A stretch of 64,000 nucleotides of DNA from positions 1,059,941 through 1,123,940 of the forward strand of contig NZ_BMED01000001.1 of the NCBI RefSeq assembly GCF_014636315.1, written 5' to 3'. The position numbers and the translations under genes were made by a program. The notes beneath the pieces were generated by a model. The model had not been told where the DNA came from. It was given only the letters and a program-made list of their open reading frames with translations, and did no database searches. Source of the DNA: Parundibacterium terreum. GTDB taxonomy: Bacteria; Pseudomonadota; Gammaproteobacteria; Burkholderiales; Burkholderiaceae_D. Shown here one piece after another: positions 35,158-45,165 of this stretch. How positions within the stretch are numbered: the stretch's first letter is position 1; the number at the start of each line of letters is the position of its first letter.

Positions 35158-35535
35158 ATGAAATTTGCCTCCATTCGCCTTGTTACCGAACAGTTTGAAA
35201 CCCTTCTCGCTTTCTACCAGCACTTATCCGGAATAGAACCCGCCAGGCTTGCCGATGGCTTTGCCGAAGTGCGCTTTGAAGGCGCAACACTCGCTATCTC
35301 TTCGCAGCAGTTGGTCGCGCGCTTTAACGCCGGAGCGGCAATTGCGGCTGCCAACCGGTCTGCCATCCTGGAGTTTGAAGTGATGGAAGTGGAAGCTGTG
35401 AGCAATAGCCTGCTACAGATAAATGCGGAAGTGCTGATGCCAGTAACGCGTATGCCCTGGGGTAATCTGTCGTTGCTGGTGCGCGACCCCGATGGCAATG
35501 TGGCCAACGTTTTCTCAAGACCTGTTGTGCCTTGA
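35158..35535 (+). CDS. VOC (glyoxalase-fold) protein
   Basis: A 125-residue single VOC domain with two beta-alpha-beta-beta-beta units: FASIRLVTEQFETLLAFYQHLSGIEPAR at the start and WGNLSLLVRDPDGNVANVFSRP at the end. VOC proteins include glyoxalase I, dioxygenases and resistance proteins; the metal ligands are not all obvious and the substrate is unknown. Single gene. Confidence 0.85.
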   Translation: MKFASIRLVTEQFETLLAFYQHLSGIEPARLADGFAEVRFEGATLAISSQQLVARFNAGAAIAAANRSAILEFEVMEVEAVSNSLLQINAEVLMPVTRMPWGNLSLLVRDPDGNVANVFSRPVVP

Positions 35536-35627
35536 TCGTAGGCTGCATACTCTTAGCTTAGCATTCGCCTTGTTGTTCGCCATTGCCGTGGCGAATAGCG
35601 CCCTGCTGCAGCCAGATCAACCACGCG

Positions 35628-36197
35628 TCAATACACAAAGGGGATCAATCGCCTGGTCTTGCGCATGTAGTCTGCATAGGCCATTCCCAGCCCTTCTGAC
35701 AAGGCCGCCTCTTCAATGTAGATGCGATATCGCAAAACAAGAAAGATCGGTGTCATCAGCGTCAACAGCGCCAGGATATTGCCCGAGCAAATGCCTATGC
35801 CAAGAAACTGCAGCATCAGCCCTGTGTACGATGGATGGCGAATGTAGCGATACGGCCCGGTGTCAACCACGGTGTGCCCAGCCGCAATCGCAACGTCCAC
35901 CGTAAAGAAGCGCCCCAGGTGGATGATGGAGGCCCAGCGCACTATCAAGCCAAGCAAAAACAGGCACACGCCCAGCGCCGCCATTTGCTCCAGCACTTCC
36001 GACTGGGCTTGGGGAACATGCAGCCTCACAAACCGGGCCAGGCCCAGGCTCAGCACGAATACGCTCATCAGCAAATACAATGAACCCCGGTCCTTCTTCC
36101 CGGAATACTTGCCAGAGAATTTGAGGCGCACCACAAAAAATTCGGACAGGCAGTAAATAGCCAAGAGCGCCGGTGCAAAGTAGAGCTTGAAGTCCAT
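35628..36197 (-). CDS. ICMT/PEMT-like membrane methyltransferase
   Basis: A 189-residue protein with about five membrane helices and the C-terminal signature GPYRYIRHPSYTG (about residues 113-125), then EEAALSEGLGMAYADYMRKTRRLIPF. This pattern defines isoprenylcysteine carboxyl methyltransferase and phospholipid methyltransferase relatives, which use S-adenosylmethionine at the membrane. The bacterial substrate is unknown. Divergent from the AraC gene at 36332, which may regulate it. Confidence 0.83.
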   Translation of the reverse strand: MDFKLYFAPALLAIYCLSEFFVVRLKFSGKYSGKKDRGSLYLLMSVFVLSLGLARFVRLHVPQAQSEVLEQMAALGVCLFLLGLIVRWASIIHLGRFFTVDVAIAAGHTVVDTGPYRYIRHPSYTGLMLQFLGIGICSGNILALLTLMTPIFLVLRYRIYIEEAALSEGLGMAYADYMRKTRRLIPFVY

Positions 36198-36331
36198 GGG
36201 AATATGTCCTGTAGGAAGGTGGGCAGGGGCAACCAGTGGACAGTATCCAGCACAAGCATTTCCTTGTATTGAACGACTTCGACACGCAAAACCGCCCCAA
36301 TTGTGCGTTGAGAATGGGGTAAAATGCCCCG

Positions 36332-37222
36332 ATGCGCTCCTCTCAACCAGCGAGTTTGAACCTCCACCATGCCGGCGGCACCCATGCTGCCGTGCACGCG
36401 CCGCGGCTTTCTCTGGGGTCTTGCATCCGCGCCTACATCACACGCAGCACGCGGGACGTGGCGCTACTCCCTGCAAATAGCCGTTTAAATCATTTCCCTC
36501 CCTCTTCCGTTTGCACTATCTCCTGGTACCTGCATGGCGAGGCGGAACTCATACAAATCGGCGACAAGGCGGTAGCGCAAGTCTTGCCAGTACCCATCAT
36601 CTTCAACGGCCCTCGCACCGAGGCTGTTGTGTCTTATAACCCCGGCCAGGTCGAGGTATTTACACTGGTGCTGCTGCCGGAGGCCCTGCACGCATTGACA
36701 GGGCTGAACATCGCCGAATTTACCGACCGCAGCCTGGCCTTTGCACAGGTATTTGATACAGAGTGGCAAGCCATGGCACAGGCCGTGCTGAACGCATCCG
36801 GCCATGCCGAGCGAATCGCACTGATTGAAGAATTTATAGAGCCGCGCTGGGCCGCTGCCCGCCCTCACAGCAATCCCTTGGCAGACTGGATGCGCGGCTC
36901 CTTTGAGAGCATGGCAGTGCGCATGGCCGCTTCGCACTGGGTACGCAGCGGCCGCCAACTGGAACGCCAGGTAAAAATGTGGAGCGGCCTGTCGTATCAG
37001 CGGCTATGGGGCTTGCGGCGCGCCGAGAATCGCTTTATCGCTGTGCGCGAAATGCTGCGCTCCAGCGACTCATCCTGGGCCGATGTAGCAGCCACTACCG
37101 GCCACGCAGACCAGGCCCATTTCTGCCGCGAGACACGCAAGATCACAGGACTGTCACCCAAAGAACTGAAGCGCCGCGTGATGGAAGAAGAAAGCTATTG
37201 GCTTTACCGCATCTGGTCGTGA
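36332..37222 (+). CDS. AraC-family transcriptional regulator
   Basis: A 296-residue regulator. The N-terminal part (about 30-180) is a cupin-like sensor domain (LPANSRLNHFPPSSVCTISWYLHGEAEL). The C-terminal 100 residues form the double helix-turn-helix, with MLRSSDSSWADVAATTGHADQAHFCRETRKITGLSPKELKRR as the second motif. It is divergent from the ICMT-like gene with 134 bases between them, a usual arrangement for a regulator and its target. Confidence 0.85.
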   Translation: MRSSQPASLNLHHAGGTHAAVHAPRLSLGSCIRAYITRSTRDVALLPANSRLNHFPPSSVCTISWYLHGEAELIQIGDKAVAQVLPVPIIFNGPRTEAVVSYNPGQVEVFTLVLLPEALHALTGLNIAEFTDRSLAFAQVFDTEWQAMAQAVLNASGHAERIALIEEFIEPRWAAARPHSNPLADWMRGSFESMAVRMAASHWVRSGRQLERQVKMWSGLSYQRLWGLRRAENRFIAVREMLRSSDSSWADVAATTGHADQAHFCRETRKITGLSPKELKRRVMEEESYWLYRIWS

Positions 37223-37309
37223 ATGGCTTCCTCGCCCGCATTCTTCACTCTAACTTGAGAGCTTGAAGAATCTCTCAAGGTGCAATAGCAGCTCCCTTGG
37301 TTATTTCGT

Positions 37310-37813
37310 TTAAATATCTTCGGGACTCACACTTTGTCCACCATGCTTATCCATTACCTTGCATAGATCAACGTCTGACGACACGAGAATCAAGTCATTT
37401 CGAAAGGCAGTCTCTGCGATTAGGATGTCCTGGGTATTATTATTTTTTCCCTTATTTAGCGCATCAAGATCACGCCGCATATCTTCGAAAGAACCATCGT
37501 TTTTGCTCCACTTAGCCCCCCTCCAATTTGAGGTGCCCCACGCTGCCGTTTCCGTAGGAAGTATTGCGTCTGCGCTGGCACATGCACCTCCCGCCACGGA
37601 GACTCCGGCAACAGCAGAGGATGTCGGAATCTGCACATTAATCATTTCTGCAAATACCTTCAATAAAGCTTCCCTGCGATTTTCATTCTTTGTTTTTAGA
37701 ATTTCATCGTGCTGAATGTGAGTAGCAAAAACCTCATGCTCATTAAAAACCGTGATATCGATTTTCTCGTCCAGCACGCGATTGAAGACATTCGTATCAA
37801 GCATAAACTTCAT
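37310..37813 (-). CDS. PIN-domain protein (possible lone toxin)
   Basis: A 167-residue protein with PIN nuclease acidic residues in order: D6 in FMLDTNVFNR, a Glu in HDEILKTK, Asp in TQDILIAETAF and Asp in LVSSDVDLCKV. PIN domains are Mg-dependent RNases, often toxins of VapBC pairs. A central insert (about residues 60-110, Ala/Gly-rich) is longer than in VapC. No antitoxin-sized ORF adjoins it. ATG 37813 is chosen over TTG 37819. Flanked by degenerate copies of the dispersed repeat. Confidence 0.7.
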   Translation of the reverse strand: MKFMLDTNVFNRVLDEKIDITVFNEHEVFATHIQHDEILKTKNENRREALLKVFAEMINVQIPTSSAVAGVSVAGGACASADAILPTETAAWGTSNWRGAKWSKNDGSFEDMRRDLDALNKGKNNNTQDILIAETAFRNDLILVSSDVDLCKVMDKHGGQSVSPEDI

Positions 37814-37992
37814 ATTCAATGTCCCCGTCTTTTAAAAAGATATTACCCAATCATCTACACAAGGCTGCAAGGCATATTTTGTAGTGCGTCGATAGCTGAG
37901 CGTATTGCGCTGCATGCCTGGCCAAATTCCTCACCCCACCTAACGACGCACGTAATGTTCAAGCTTCATGTTTTCCTTCTTTGCAAACACCA

Positions 37993-38643
37993 TCAACCGG
38001 CCGCCGGCTTGGCGTTAACCGCCAACTGAGCCGCGAAAGCACGCTGATAGGCAGGCCGTGCTTCGCCGCGGGCGACATAGGCTGCCAGCGTGGGGTATTC
38101 GTCCAGGATGCCGGAGGACCTCAGTCTGAGCAGGACCGACACCATCAGCAGATCACCTGCGGTGAATGCACCATCTAGCCATTCGGCATCACCCAGGCGG
38201 TGGGCAAGCTGGGTCAGCCGGGTACGGATGCGGTCCTGGACCAGCGGCAGGCGTTCTGCATGCCAGGGCTTATCACCCTCCAGCAGCCTGGCGGTGCCGA
38301 GGTCCAGGATGGGCGGTTCTACTGTGTTGAGCGCGGCAAACATCCAGGTGATCGTCCGTGCCCTGGCATTGGCATCGGCCGGCAGCAGGCCCGCATGGGT
38401 TTCAGCGATATGGAACACGATAGAGCCCGTCTCAAACAGGACAAGATCGCCTTCCTCATAAGTGGGGATCTGGCCGAAAGGATGCAGTGCCAGATGTTCG
38501 GCTTCCTTCATTGCGCGGAACGGAACAAGGCGTACCTCGTAAGCCAGCCCTGCTTCTTCCAGCGCCCAGCGTACGCGCGTATCACGCGCCAGCCCCTTGC
38601 CGCCATCAGGAGAACGTTCAAAGGCGGTAATGGTGATGCTCAT
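37993..38643 (-). CDS. Glutathione S-transferase family protein
   Basis: A 216-residue GST. The thioredoxin-like N-terminal domain (1-82) shows RVRWALEEAGLAYEV, PFGQIPTYEEGDLVLFETGSIVFHIAE (cis-Pro and the ES/ET glutathione-binding motif). The helical C-terminal domain (90-205) has LDGAFTAGDLLMVSVL. The start codon has a perfect AGGAGG; a longer open frame upstream is not needed. It probably follows the small gene at 38696 in one transcript. Confidence 0.88.
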   Translation of the reverse strand: MSITITAFERSPDGGKGLARDTRVRWALEEAGLAYEVRLVPFRAMKEAEHLALHPFGQIPTYEEGDLVLFETGSIVFHIAETHAGLLPADANARARTITWMFAALNTVEPPILDLGTARLLEGDKPWHAERLPLVQDRIRTRLTQLAHRLGDAEWLDGAFTAGDLLMVSVLLRLRSSGILDEYPTLAAYVARGEARPAYQRAFAAQLAVNAKPAAG

Positions 38644-38695
38644 CTGAATTCCTCCTTGGCGGTTTTCACCTGGATCAGGCCGGGCTTGTTCAGGA

Positions 38696-38971
38696 TCAGG
38701 CAGCGAGGCCCTTGGCCAGCACGTCGGCAACAGTCTCGTTCAAATCCAGCCCGCGCTCGGTGGCCAGTGCGTGCAGGCGCTTCACCAAGTCGCCATTCAG
38801 CTTGACGGCGAACGGCACCAGGCCCAGCGCCTGGTCACGCTTGCGTTGCTCGCGTTTGTCCACGGCGGCGTTGGCTGCATTGCCTGCGTTGCCGATACCG
38901 GCGGCACCCGGCGCGACCATTTTACCCATCAGCTTTTTGGCGTCGCTCTTTGCCATTCCTGTTTTTTTCAT
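38696..38971 (-). CDS. Small protein with ribbon-helix-helix-like C-terminus
   Basis: A 91-residue basic protein. The N-terminal half is Ala/Gly/Asn-rich; the C-terminal half VPFAVKLNGDLVKRLHALATERGLDLNETVADVLAKGL fits a ribbon-helix-helix or MetJ/Arc-like unit, so DNA binding is plausible. AGAGGG precedes the ATG. It lies between a membrane protein gene and the GST gene on the same strand. Confidence 0.55.
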   Translation of the reverse strand: MKKTGMAKSDAKKLMGKMVAPGAAGIGNAGNAANAAVDKREQRKRDQALGLVPFAVKLNGDLVKRLHALATERGLDLNETVADVLAKGLAA

Positions 38972-39058
38972 ATCGAAACCCTCTTTAAAGGCGCCATTCT
39001 ACGCGCTTGCTGCAACTGCGCGCCGGAGAGTTGCCGCCTTTGGCGCTGCCCTGCCCCG

Positions 39059-39760
39059 CTAAGAGTGATGCAGCAAGGCGTAGCCCATGCCGGTAATCGC
39101 CAGCGCCAGCCCCCCGATCAAGGGCACGAAGATACCGGCCAGGCCCGCCAGCGTTGCGGCTTTTACCCGGCGCAGGACGACAAGGTCGTAGCAGATGGCG
39201 AGGATAACAAGCAGCAGCATGCCCCCTACTGCCAATGCCGGCGCGGCGCCTAGACCCAGCCCTATCACGGGCCAAAAAGCAAAGCGGGCAAAGGCCGGGC
39301 CGATGATGGCGATTGATGCAAACAGCATCAGCCGGTAGTGCGTGGCGAGGCGACGCCGATAGATCACAGCCGCCGCCACCAGGGCGACGAAGGACAACAG
39401 GCTCATGTAGTTGGCCCAGATGAACATGTTCTCAGGGTCTTTGGCCGAGGTCAGTTGCAAGGCCAGGTTGGTATTGACCCATGCTCCGCTGAGGATGACG
39501 CCGGCGACGATGGGAATCGCCAGCCATGCGATTTTGGCATGCCACTCCCGCCTCCCAGTCTGCACCAGCAAGCCCTGCAGCACCGCGATGCCAAACCACA
39601 ATGTCAGCGCAATGCCGTGCAACTGCAATGCACCGGGCAAAGGCTGCGTAAAAAACAGGCCGCGCAGATAAAAGCTTCTGGCAAACCCGACCAGCACTAT
39701 GCACAGCAACAGCATGTGCACAGCAACGAATGTCCTGCTCTCCTTCACTTGCGCATGCAT
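39059..39760 (-). CDS. Seven-helix membrane protein of unknown function
   Basis: A 233-residue protein with about seven membrane helices; it begins MHAQVKESRTFVAVHMLLL and has conserved-looking HGIALTLWFGIAVLQG and HYRLMLFASIAIIGPAFAR segments. These recall small membrane families with haem-like His positions, but I cannot assign one. AGGAG precedes the ATG at 39760. Upstream of the small ribbon-helix-helix-like gene. Confidence 0.7.
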   Translation of the reverse strand: MHAQVKESRTFVAVHMLLLCIVLVGFARSFYLRGLFFTQPLPGALQLHGIALTLWFGIAVLQGLLVQTGRREWHAKIAWLAIPIVAGVILSGAWVNTNLALQLTSAKDPENMFIWANYMSLLSFVALVAAAVIYRRRLATHYRLMLFASIAIIGPAFARFAFWPVIGLGLGAAPALAVGGMLLLVILAICYDLVVLRRVKAATLAGLAGIFVPLIGGLALAITGMGYALLHHS

Positions 39761-39861
39761 GCTTACTCCTGGAAAATGGTTGGCTGCATCGGCAGGCCGG
39801 GCAGGCGTAGCGAGCCAGAACATCAACACCTGGTTTTAGGTCCGTGCAGATTGATCCAGTC

Positions 39862-40464
39862 TCAATAGCTTACAGCGTTTGACATGATCTTTCGTTTTCG
39901 GATGGAGACAATTGCCACTCCACCCAAGAGAATAAGAAACAGCGGCATCGGCTCAGGAACAGGCAATGTGTCGGCAAAATAATAACCGCTAACGCCACCA
40001 CAACTTTTCTCTGAACAACCAGCAGCTCCGAACGGATCTCCCTGAATTTTGGTAACCCCCCATCCGCCAGGTCCACCAACGCTAATAAGCTCCACAAACT
40101 CAGTATTAATATTGACAGACCCACCCAAATATCCAGAGTCATAAAAAAACAGGCTGATATGATCAAACAATCCGCCCGCAGCGCCTGGGTGCCTGGTTTC
40201 GCCCAAAGCACCATTCACAGAAACCGAAATAGATAGAATCCCATTGTCTGGGGCGTTAGAACAGATGTTACAGTCTCCTGGCTTTTCCCAATCTATCGAC
40301 GCGCTATGTTGAAAAAAGGCATAGTCTGAAACAACTATCTGACTCTGGAATGAACTAACTGACGGTGATGTCGAGGTGGTGTGCCATGTATAGGTAACAT
40401 TGGCGATAGCTGGCATCACAAAAAAAGCCGCTAAAACGAATAAGACCAAGCGTCCAACCTTCAT
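39862..40464 (-). CDS. PEP-CTERM sorting-domain protein
   Basis: A 200-residue exported protein. Signal peptide about 1-21. The C-terminus carries the PEP-CTERM tripartite signal: VPEP, a hydrophobic helix (MPLFLILLGGVAIVSI) and a basic end RKRK. Such proteins are anchored or processed by exosortase and are typical of exopolysaccharide-producing bacteria. The middle has four Cys that could pair. No exosortase gene lies in the window. GGGAG precedes the ATG. Confidence 0.85.
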   Translation of the reverse strand: MKVGRLVLFVLAAFFVMPAIANVTYTWHTTSTSPSVSSFQSQIVVSDYAFFQHSASIDWEKPGDCNICSNAPDNGILSISVSVNGALGETRHPGAAGGLFDHISLFFYDSGYLGGSVNINTEFVELISVGGPGGWGVTKIQGDPFGAAGCSEKSCGGVSGYYFADTLPVPEPMPLFLILLGGVAIVSIRKRKIMSNAVSY

Positions 40465-40612
40465 GGCGACTCCCTAATTTTGAATAGAATTACAAATTAA
40501 GCAATCTTCATGCCCCGCAAAAATAATTCGTTGAATCAAAGACTTGCATATTTGGCATATTGAAAAAGTAAGATTGCTCGACAAGAGAACACAATATGCG
40601 GACTCAATCGCC

Positions 40613-41234
<622 letters not shown>

Positions 41235-41513
41235 TACTTCGGTACGGCCTATGCCTGCTTGCGCCAGGGCCAGGCTGCTGCCTGTGATCAGTGTGTCCGA
41301 CTGTGTCTGCCGCTACGCAGGACACACAACATTACACCGGAGGCTATTTAATGCCTGGGCTGATATCGCCCGGGCAAGATTAATGGGCAATTTGCAAAGC
41401 CAGAAAAGCAAATCAGGGATGGCAGCAAGGAGTAGCCGCTTGCAAATATTTTATTGTATTTTAGACAATATCATAGTATAAAGACGACATTACCGATCCG
41501 AATCAAGCCCGGC

Positions 41514-41918
41514 GTGAAAATCCTTAAAAATCCTTCGCTTCTGCTACGTGCCATTTACGCCGTATGCCTCACCGCCGCAAGCTACAACCACGCCTACATC
41601 GTCTTTGCCTACGGCCTGCAATGGGATTACGGCGGCCTGCCGCTGTTCGTCAGCATTTTTTGGACCGCCCTCACCTTCATCGATCCGCTGGCCGCCTTCC
41701 TGTTACTGGCCAAACCCAAGGCCGGGTTGGGCCTGACTGCGGCAATCATCGTCAGCGATGTTGCCATCAATGCCTGGGTAGGCGCCAACTATGGCTTTCA
41801 CTGGCCGCCGTTTTTAGCGCAGTCTTTGTTTTTGGTCTTCGTACTCGCAACCATACGCACCGCCTGGATTCGCTTGCCTGCGCCTTACCGTGCACCGGTG
41901 CCGTCACCGCTGGGCTGA
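41514..41918 (+). CDS. Small four-helix membrane protein
   Basis: A 134-residue membrane protein from GTG 41514, with helices at about 10-30, 40-62, 68-88 and 95-117 (LLLRAIYAVCLTAASYNHAYIVFAYG; PPFLAQSLFLVFVLATIRTAW). No family recognised. The ribosome site is poor and the start uncertain. Single gene. Confidence 0.55.
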   Translation: MKILKNPSLLLRAIYAVCLTAASYNHAYIVFAYGLQWDYGGLPLFVSIFWTALTFIDPLAAFLLLAKPKAGLGLTAAIIVSDVAINAWVGANYGFHWPPFLAQSLFLVFVLATIRTAWIRLPAPYRAPVPSPLG

Positions 41919-42336
41919 TGGCTGATAAGGGTAATTGCATCAACCACGCTTGAGTCAAACCGGCGCTTAGGCTTTGCCCACGCGCCCTACCCCTCCGTCG
42001 GCCAGTCAGGCCGCACCCGGCACACAACCCCACCCACCTGATAATTCGCGCAGGCTAAAAGGCAAACTGGAAGCGGTTTGCCGACAAGGCCACCAGCCTT
42101 AAACACCACCCAGCGCAGAGTGCAGATTAAGGCTTTTTTCAAAAAAGCAACATTTCCGCCATCCTCTGCAACGAATGTCATTACGTTGTAATATTTATGT
42201 GCATTTGCCGTAGAAGACAGGAGCCAATCCTGCAGACACAGCGCAATACGTCACCAATATTTTTGCCCGCTATGGATCCCTGGTCCATGTGAAGCCATGC
42301 GGGCATGCTCTCTAGATTACCCATAGGAACGCGTAC
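41919..42336. other. Intergenic region before kdoO
   Basis: 418 bases without a recognisable gene, terminator or repeat. It presumably carries the promoter for the Kdo hydroxylase gene. Confidence 0.4.
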
Positions 42337-43200
42337 ATGTCGGCAACGATCGTGGAATTTAACGTCGAAGAACTCGCCACCAATAGCGCAGAATTACTGC
42401 AAGCCTTGGAAGCGGGGAAAGTCCTTTACACCCCCGCATTTCCCTTCGCCACAGAAGCCAAAGAACTCAGCCTGTTCAAGCCCGAAATCCTTGCACCCAA
42501 GAGCCGCAATGTCAGCCTGGGCGCGGATGACCGCCTGAAAGGTGCCGCTGGTTCGGCCGAGACATTGAACACCCTGAATGGCATGATGTACCGCTACCGC
42601 GAGCAGGCAGAAGCCATGCTGGCGGCGCTGTCGCCCGCCTACCAGGCCCATTTGCAGCGCGGCGCCACCAGCTTCCGTCCAATGGAAATAACGCAGCGCA
42701 CGCAATCATGGCGCGCGGACGACCGCCGCCTGCACATAGACGCCTTCCCCTCCCGCCCCAACCGCGGCTCCCGGCTGCTGCGAGTGTTCCTCAACGTGAA
42801 CCCGGATGGAGTGCCGCGCGTATGGCGCGTCGGCGAATCGTTTGACGATATCGTGCAGCGCTTCATGCCCAGGCTCAAGCCCTACTCCGCCTGGCAAGCC
42901 GGCTGGCTGGAACGCCTGAAGGTCACCAAGAGCTTCCGCACCGAATACGACCACCTGATGCTGCAACTGCATGACGCGATGAAGGCCGACATGGACTATC
43001 AGCGCGACTGCAAGCAAGAGACCGTCAAGTTCCCACCCGGCTCCGCCTGGATCTGCTTCTCCGACCAGGCATCCCACGCCGCCATGTCCGGCCAGTTCCT
43101 GCTAGAATACACCGCGCAACTGCCGGCGCAGCTGCAATCCGACTACCAGGCATCCCCGCTCGCCATCCTGACCCGCACACTGGGGCACGAGCTGGTGTAG
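42337..43200 (+). CDS. kdoO: Kdo hydroxylase (Fe(II)/2-oxoglutarate dioxygenase)
   Basis: A 287-residue member of the Kdo_hydroxy family, which converts a Kdo residue of the lipopolysaccharide inner core to Ko by adding a 3-hydroxyl. The double-stranded beta-helix has HIDAF (H133, D135), LLRVFLNVNPDG and the distal His H247 in FSDQASHAAMSGQF, giving the usual facial triad. Full family length. This supports an organism with Ko-containing LPS, as in Burkholderia and relatives. Single gene, followed by a stem-loop at 43269. Confidence 0.9.
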   Translation: MSATIVEFNVEELATNSAELLQALEAGKVLYTPAFPFATEAKELSLFKPEILAPKSRNVSLGADDRLKGAAGSAETLNTLNGMMYRYREQAEAMLAALSPAYQAHLQRGATSFRPMEITQRTQSWRADDRRLHIDAFPSRPNRGSRLLRVFLNVNPDGVPRVWRVGESFDDIVQRFMPRLKPYSAWQAGWLERLKVTKSFRTEYDHLMLQLHDAMKADMDYQRDCKQETVKFPPGSAWICFSDQASHAAMSGQFLLEYTAQLPAQLQSDYQASPLAILTRTLGHELV

Positions 43201-43268
43201 CCTACCCTGCCTAGCGCCTCAGGCGCTGGCGGGATGGCATTGCGCAAAATCTAGCTGGCACTTATCCG

Positions 43269-43307
43269 GCAAGCCAGGTAAGGTGCGGCGCAGCGTACCT
43301 GGCTTGC
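43269..43307. repeat. Inverted repeat, 12-bp stem
   Basis: GCAAGCCAGGTA (43269-43280) and its perfect complement (43296-43307) flank a 15-base loop. No T-run follows. It could stop transcription from kdoO or be a repeat element. The rest of 43201-43548 shows no gene. Confidence 0.55.
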
Positions 43308-43548
43308 CTGTTCCGGCTTGCGGTATTGGGTGTTTGAATGGACGGGAAATATCAGCTCGCGTATGACGGCTATCGCCCCTTTGCGACCCTTCGCGCTTCC
43401 TCAAAGCGGTCATTCGAATAGCTTCCCAAGTGACTTTCAGTGTCCTCCTCTATTCTTGGGAATGCGAAATTAACCCTTAGCTTGCGTCCGGATTTTTTCT
43501 TTTACTATGGAAAGAAAACCTTCCCTCTGGTCGCTCGATGCAAAGGCT

Positions 43549-43869
43549 CTATTGGGGATTCGGGCCAGTGCTTCCAATGGGCTTATTCGGGTCAGTATTT
43601 CCATCTGACACAGCTTTTGCTACCTGAAGCGATAATGCCAAAACAGATGCCCCGACGGCCCATCCTGGTGCGGTCACGCCAACAACAACACCAATTCCAA
43701 CTGCTGTGGCAACTACTTGTGCTCCGTTTGCGGCAGTTGTCCAACTGACACCATTTTCAACGGCACTCCCGAGAGCCTGTGAGATGTTATCAATAGCACC
43801 TGTGCTACCACTTGTTACATCCAGCAAAATTTGAATCGTAGTCACCGATCCACTAGTAGGTGCGCTCAT
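43549..43869 (-). CDS. Ala/Gly/Val-rich small protein, possibly bacteriocin-like
   Basis: A 106-residue protein without charged residues over its middle: a polar start (SAPTSGSVTTIQILLDVTSG), a long hydrophobic Val/Gly/Ala region (AQVVATAVGIGVVVGVTAPGWAVG) and a polar Pro/Asn-rich tail. This composition is seen in small membrane-active peptides and in N-terminal parts of secreted toxins. It overlaps the upstream membrane gene by ATGA. A HlyD remnant lies 350 bases away. A bacteriocin/immunity pair is only a hypothesis. Confidence 0.5.
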   Translation of the reverse strand: MSAPTSGSVTTIQILLDVTSGSTGAIDNISQALGSAVENGVSWTTAANGAQVVATAVGIGVVVGVTAPGWAVGASVLALSLQVAKAVSDGNTDPNKPIGSTGPNPQ

Positions 43870-44120
43870 AATTTTTCCAAAAAGTGTTTAATAATTCCAG
43901 CAACTAGGAAATAGACAACCCCAACAACTATAAATATTTTTGTGTCTTTGGTTAACTTCCGAATCTCCTCATCGCCGTTTTTCCCAAGCTGAATTAAATC
44001 AGCCGAGCTAAGGTTATATCCCACTCTTTTTAGTATCCTTAACTTGCGTCTCGTGAGCCAAAGAAGGCCCCAAGCTATCCAAATAACGAGTCCTAAAACA
44101 AACCATAAAGCAGCTGTCAT
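43866..44120 (-). CDS. Small membrane protein coupled to the Ala/Gly-rich gene
   Basis: An 84-residue protein with a membrane helix at each end (about 2-22 and 61-80) and a basic middle (WLTRRKLRILKRVGYN). It precedes the Ala/Gly-rich ORF with a 4-base overlap. It might be an immunity or anchoring protein; no family recognised. Confidence 0.5.
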   Translation of the reverse strand: MTAALWFVLGLVIWIAWGLLWLTRRKLRILKRVGYNLSSADLIQLGKNGDEEIRKLTKDTKIFIVVGVVYFLVAGIIKHFLEKL

Positions 44121-44214
44121 ATCTATCCCTTCGAAACAATAATTGTCGATAAAAATTTATGAAAAATTCGATCTTGAAATTGGAACACAACACCAGTTCA
44201 CGGTAAGTATCAAT

Positions 44215-44353
44215 TTATCGCTCCCGCGCCGCCTCTTGCGCCGCCTTCTGCACCGGCGACAACAAATACTCCAGTACTGTCCTCTTGCCCTGATTAATCT
44301 CCGCGACAATCTGCATGCCTGTCTTGTTTGAGATATGGCCGTACCAGCTGGTG
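44215..44353 (-). pseudogene. HlyD-type secretion adaptor, C-terminal remnant
   Basis: Read on the minus strand, the last 40 codons give GMQIVAEINQGKRTVLEYLL and SPVQKAAQEAARER before a stop, the exact C-terminal signature of type I secretion membrane-fusion proteins (HlyD). Upstream the frame degenerates, and an overlapping ORF in another frame (44157-44585) replaces it. The rest of the adaptor and the ABC exporter are missing. Confidence 0.8.
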
Positions 44354-45165
44354 TAACGCCCCCTGCAATCGACAAGACATTTCCAACTGCAGACATGACG
44401 TCACCCATATTTATTGGGCTATCACGTGCGCAGCATGCTGGGAAACATAAACAGCAACGAAACCATCGCTCAAAATCCTCTGGATAGCTTGAGTAATAAT
44501 GAGTGCCTTCTTTCGTTTTATCTTTACCTAAACCAAACTTGGCAACAAATAAAACGTGCTCCAAAGCTATCCTAGCCATATGCACCGCCTCCTTCGACTT
44601 TGGAAGATTTTCGGGGGTTTGCAGCCAATTTCAGCTGTAACCGGCTTATCTCTCAGTTCAATTTGCATCACCATCAAGCTAAAAAAAGCTTCGGCAGCTT
44701 ACTGCTGAAAGATTTTTCTCTTTTCTTCGCAATGCGCATGGCATGACAAAAATTCAACTCAATGTTGCCACAGAAAAATTATCAAAGCAATATCAATCGT
44801 AGGGGAAATGTATGATTTATGCATCGAATAACGATGCGGGAAGAATTGGCATTTCAGCATTGCCATGCTACTGTGGCAACTTTATTTTTTCAAAAAAATA
44901 GGCCGGAAATCGCCTCTCACTTTGGCGTCGTAACGCACAAAATAAAATGCAGCCATGAGTGCAGGTATATAAACAGCATACATAGGCGAAGGAAGACGCT
45001 TTGTCTTTCTGGAAGACCCAGCCCGGGAACGGCAACAATTTGAAAGATACTGTATGAAGTTTGGTATCACTCAATTAAGCAGGGTGCAAAAAGAAGACCA
45101 TTTATCCCATCAATGCAATGGGCAAGCCTACTGCAACTCAACACTGCCAAGAAAGACAAGTCACG
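44354..45165. other. Degenerate region beyond the HlyD remnant
   Basis: A minus-strand frame from ATG 44579 (MARIALEHVLFVAKFGLGKD...) runs for about 75 codons and then continues out of frame into the HlyD remnant, so it may be a small gene whose end was replaced. It contains a Gly-rich patch VMSAVGNVLSIAGGVTPAG. 44586-45165 shows nothing I can support. Confidence 0.35.

Noticed and set aside
44157-44585. 142-codon ORF taken as one protein
   Set aside because: Its second half is out of frame over the HlyD C-terminal signature, so the ORF is a chimera of debris.
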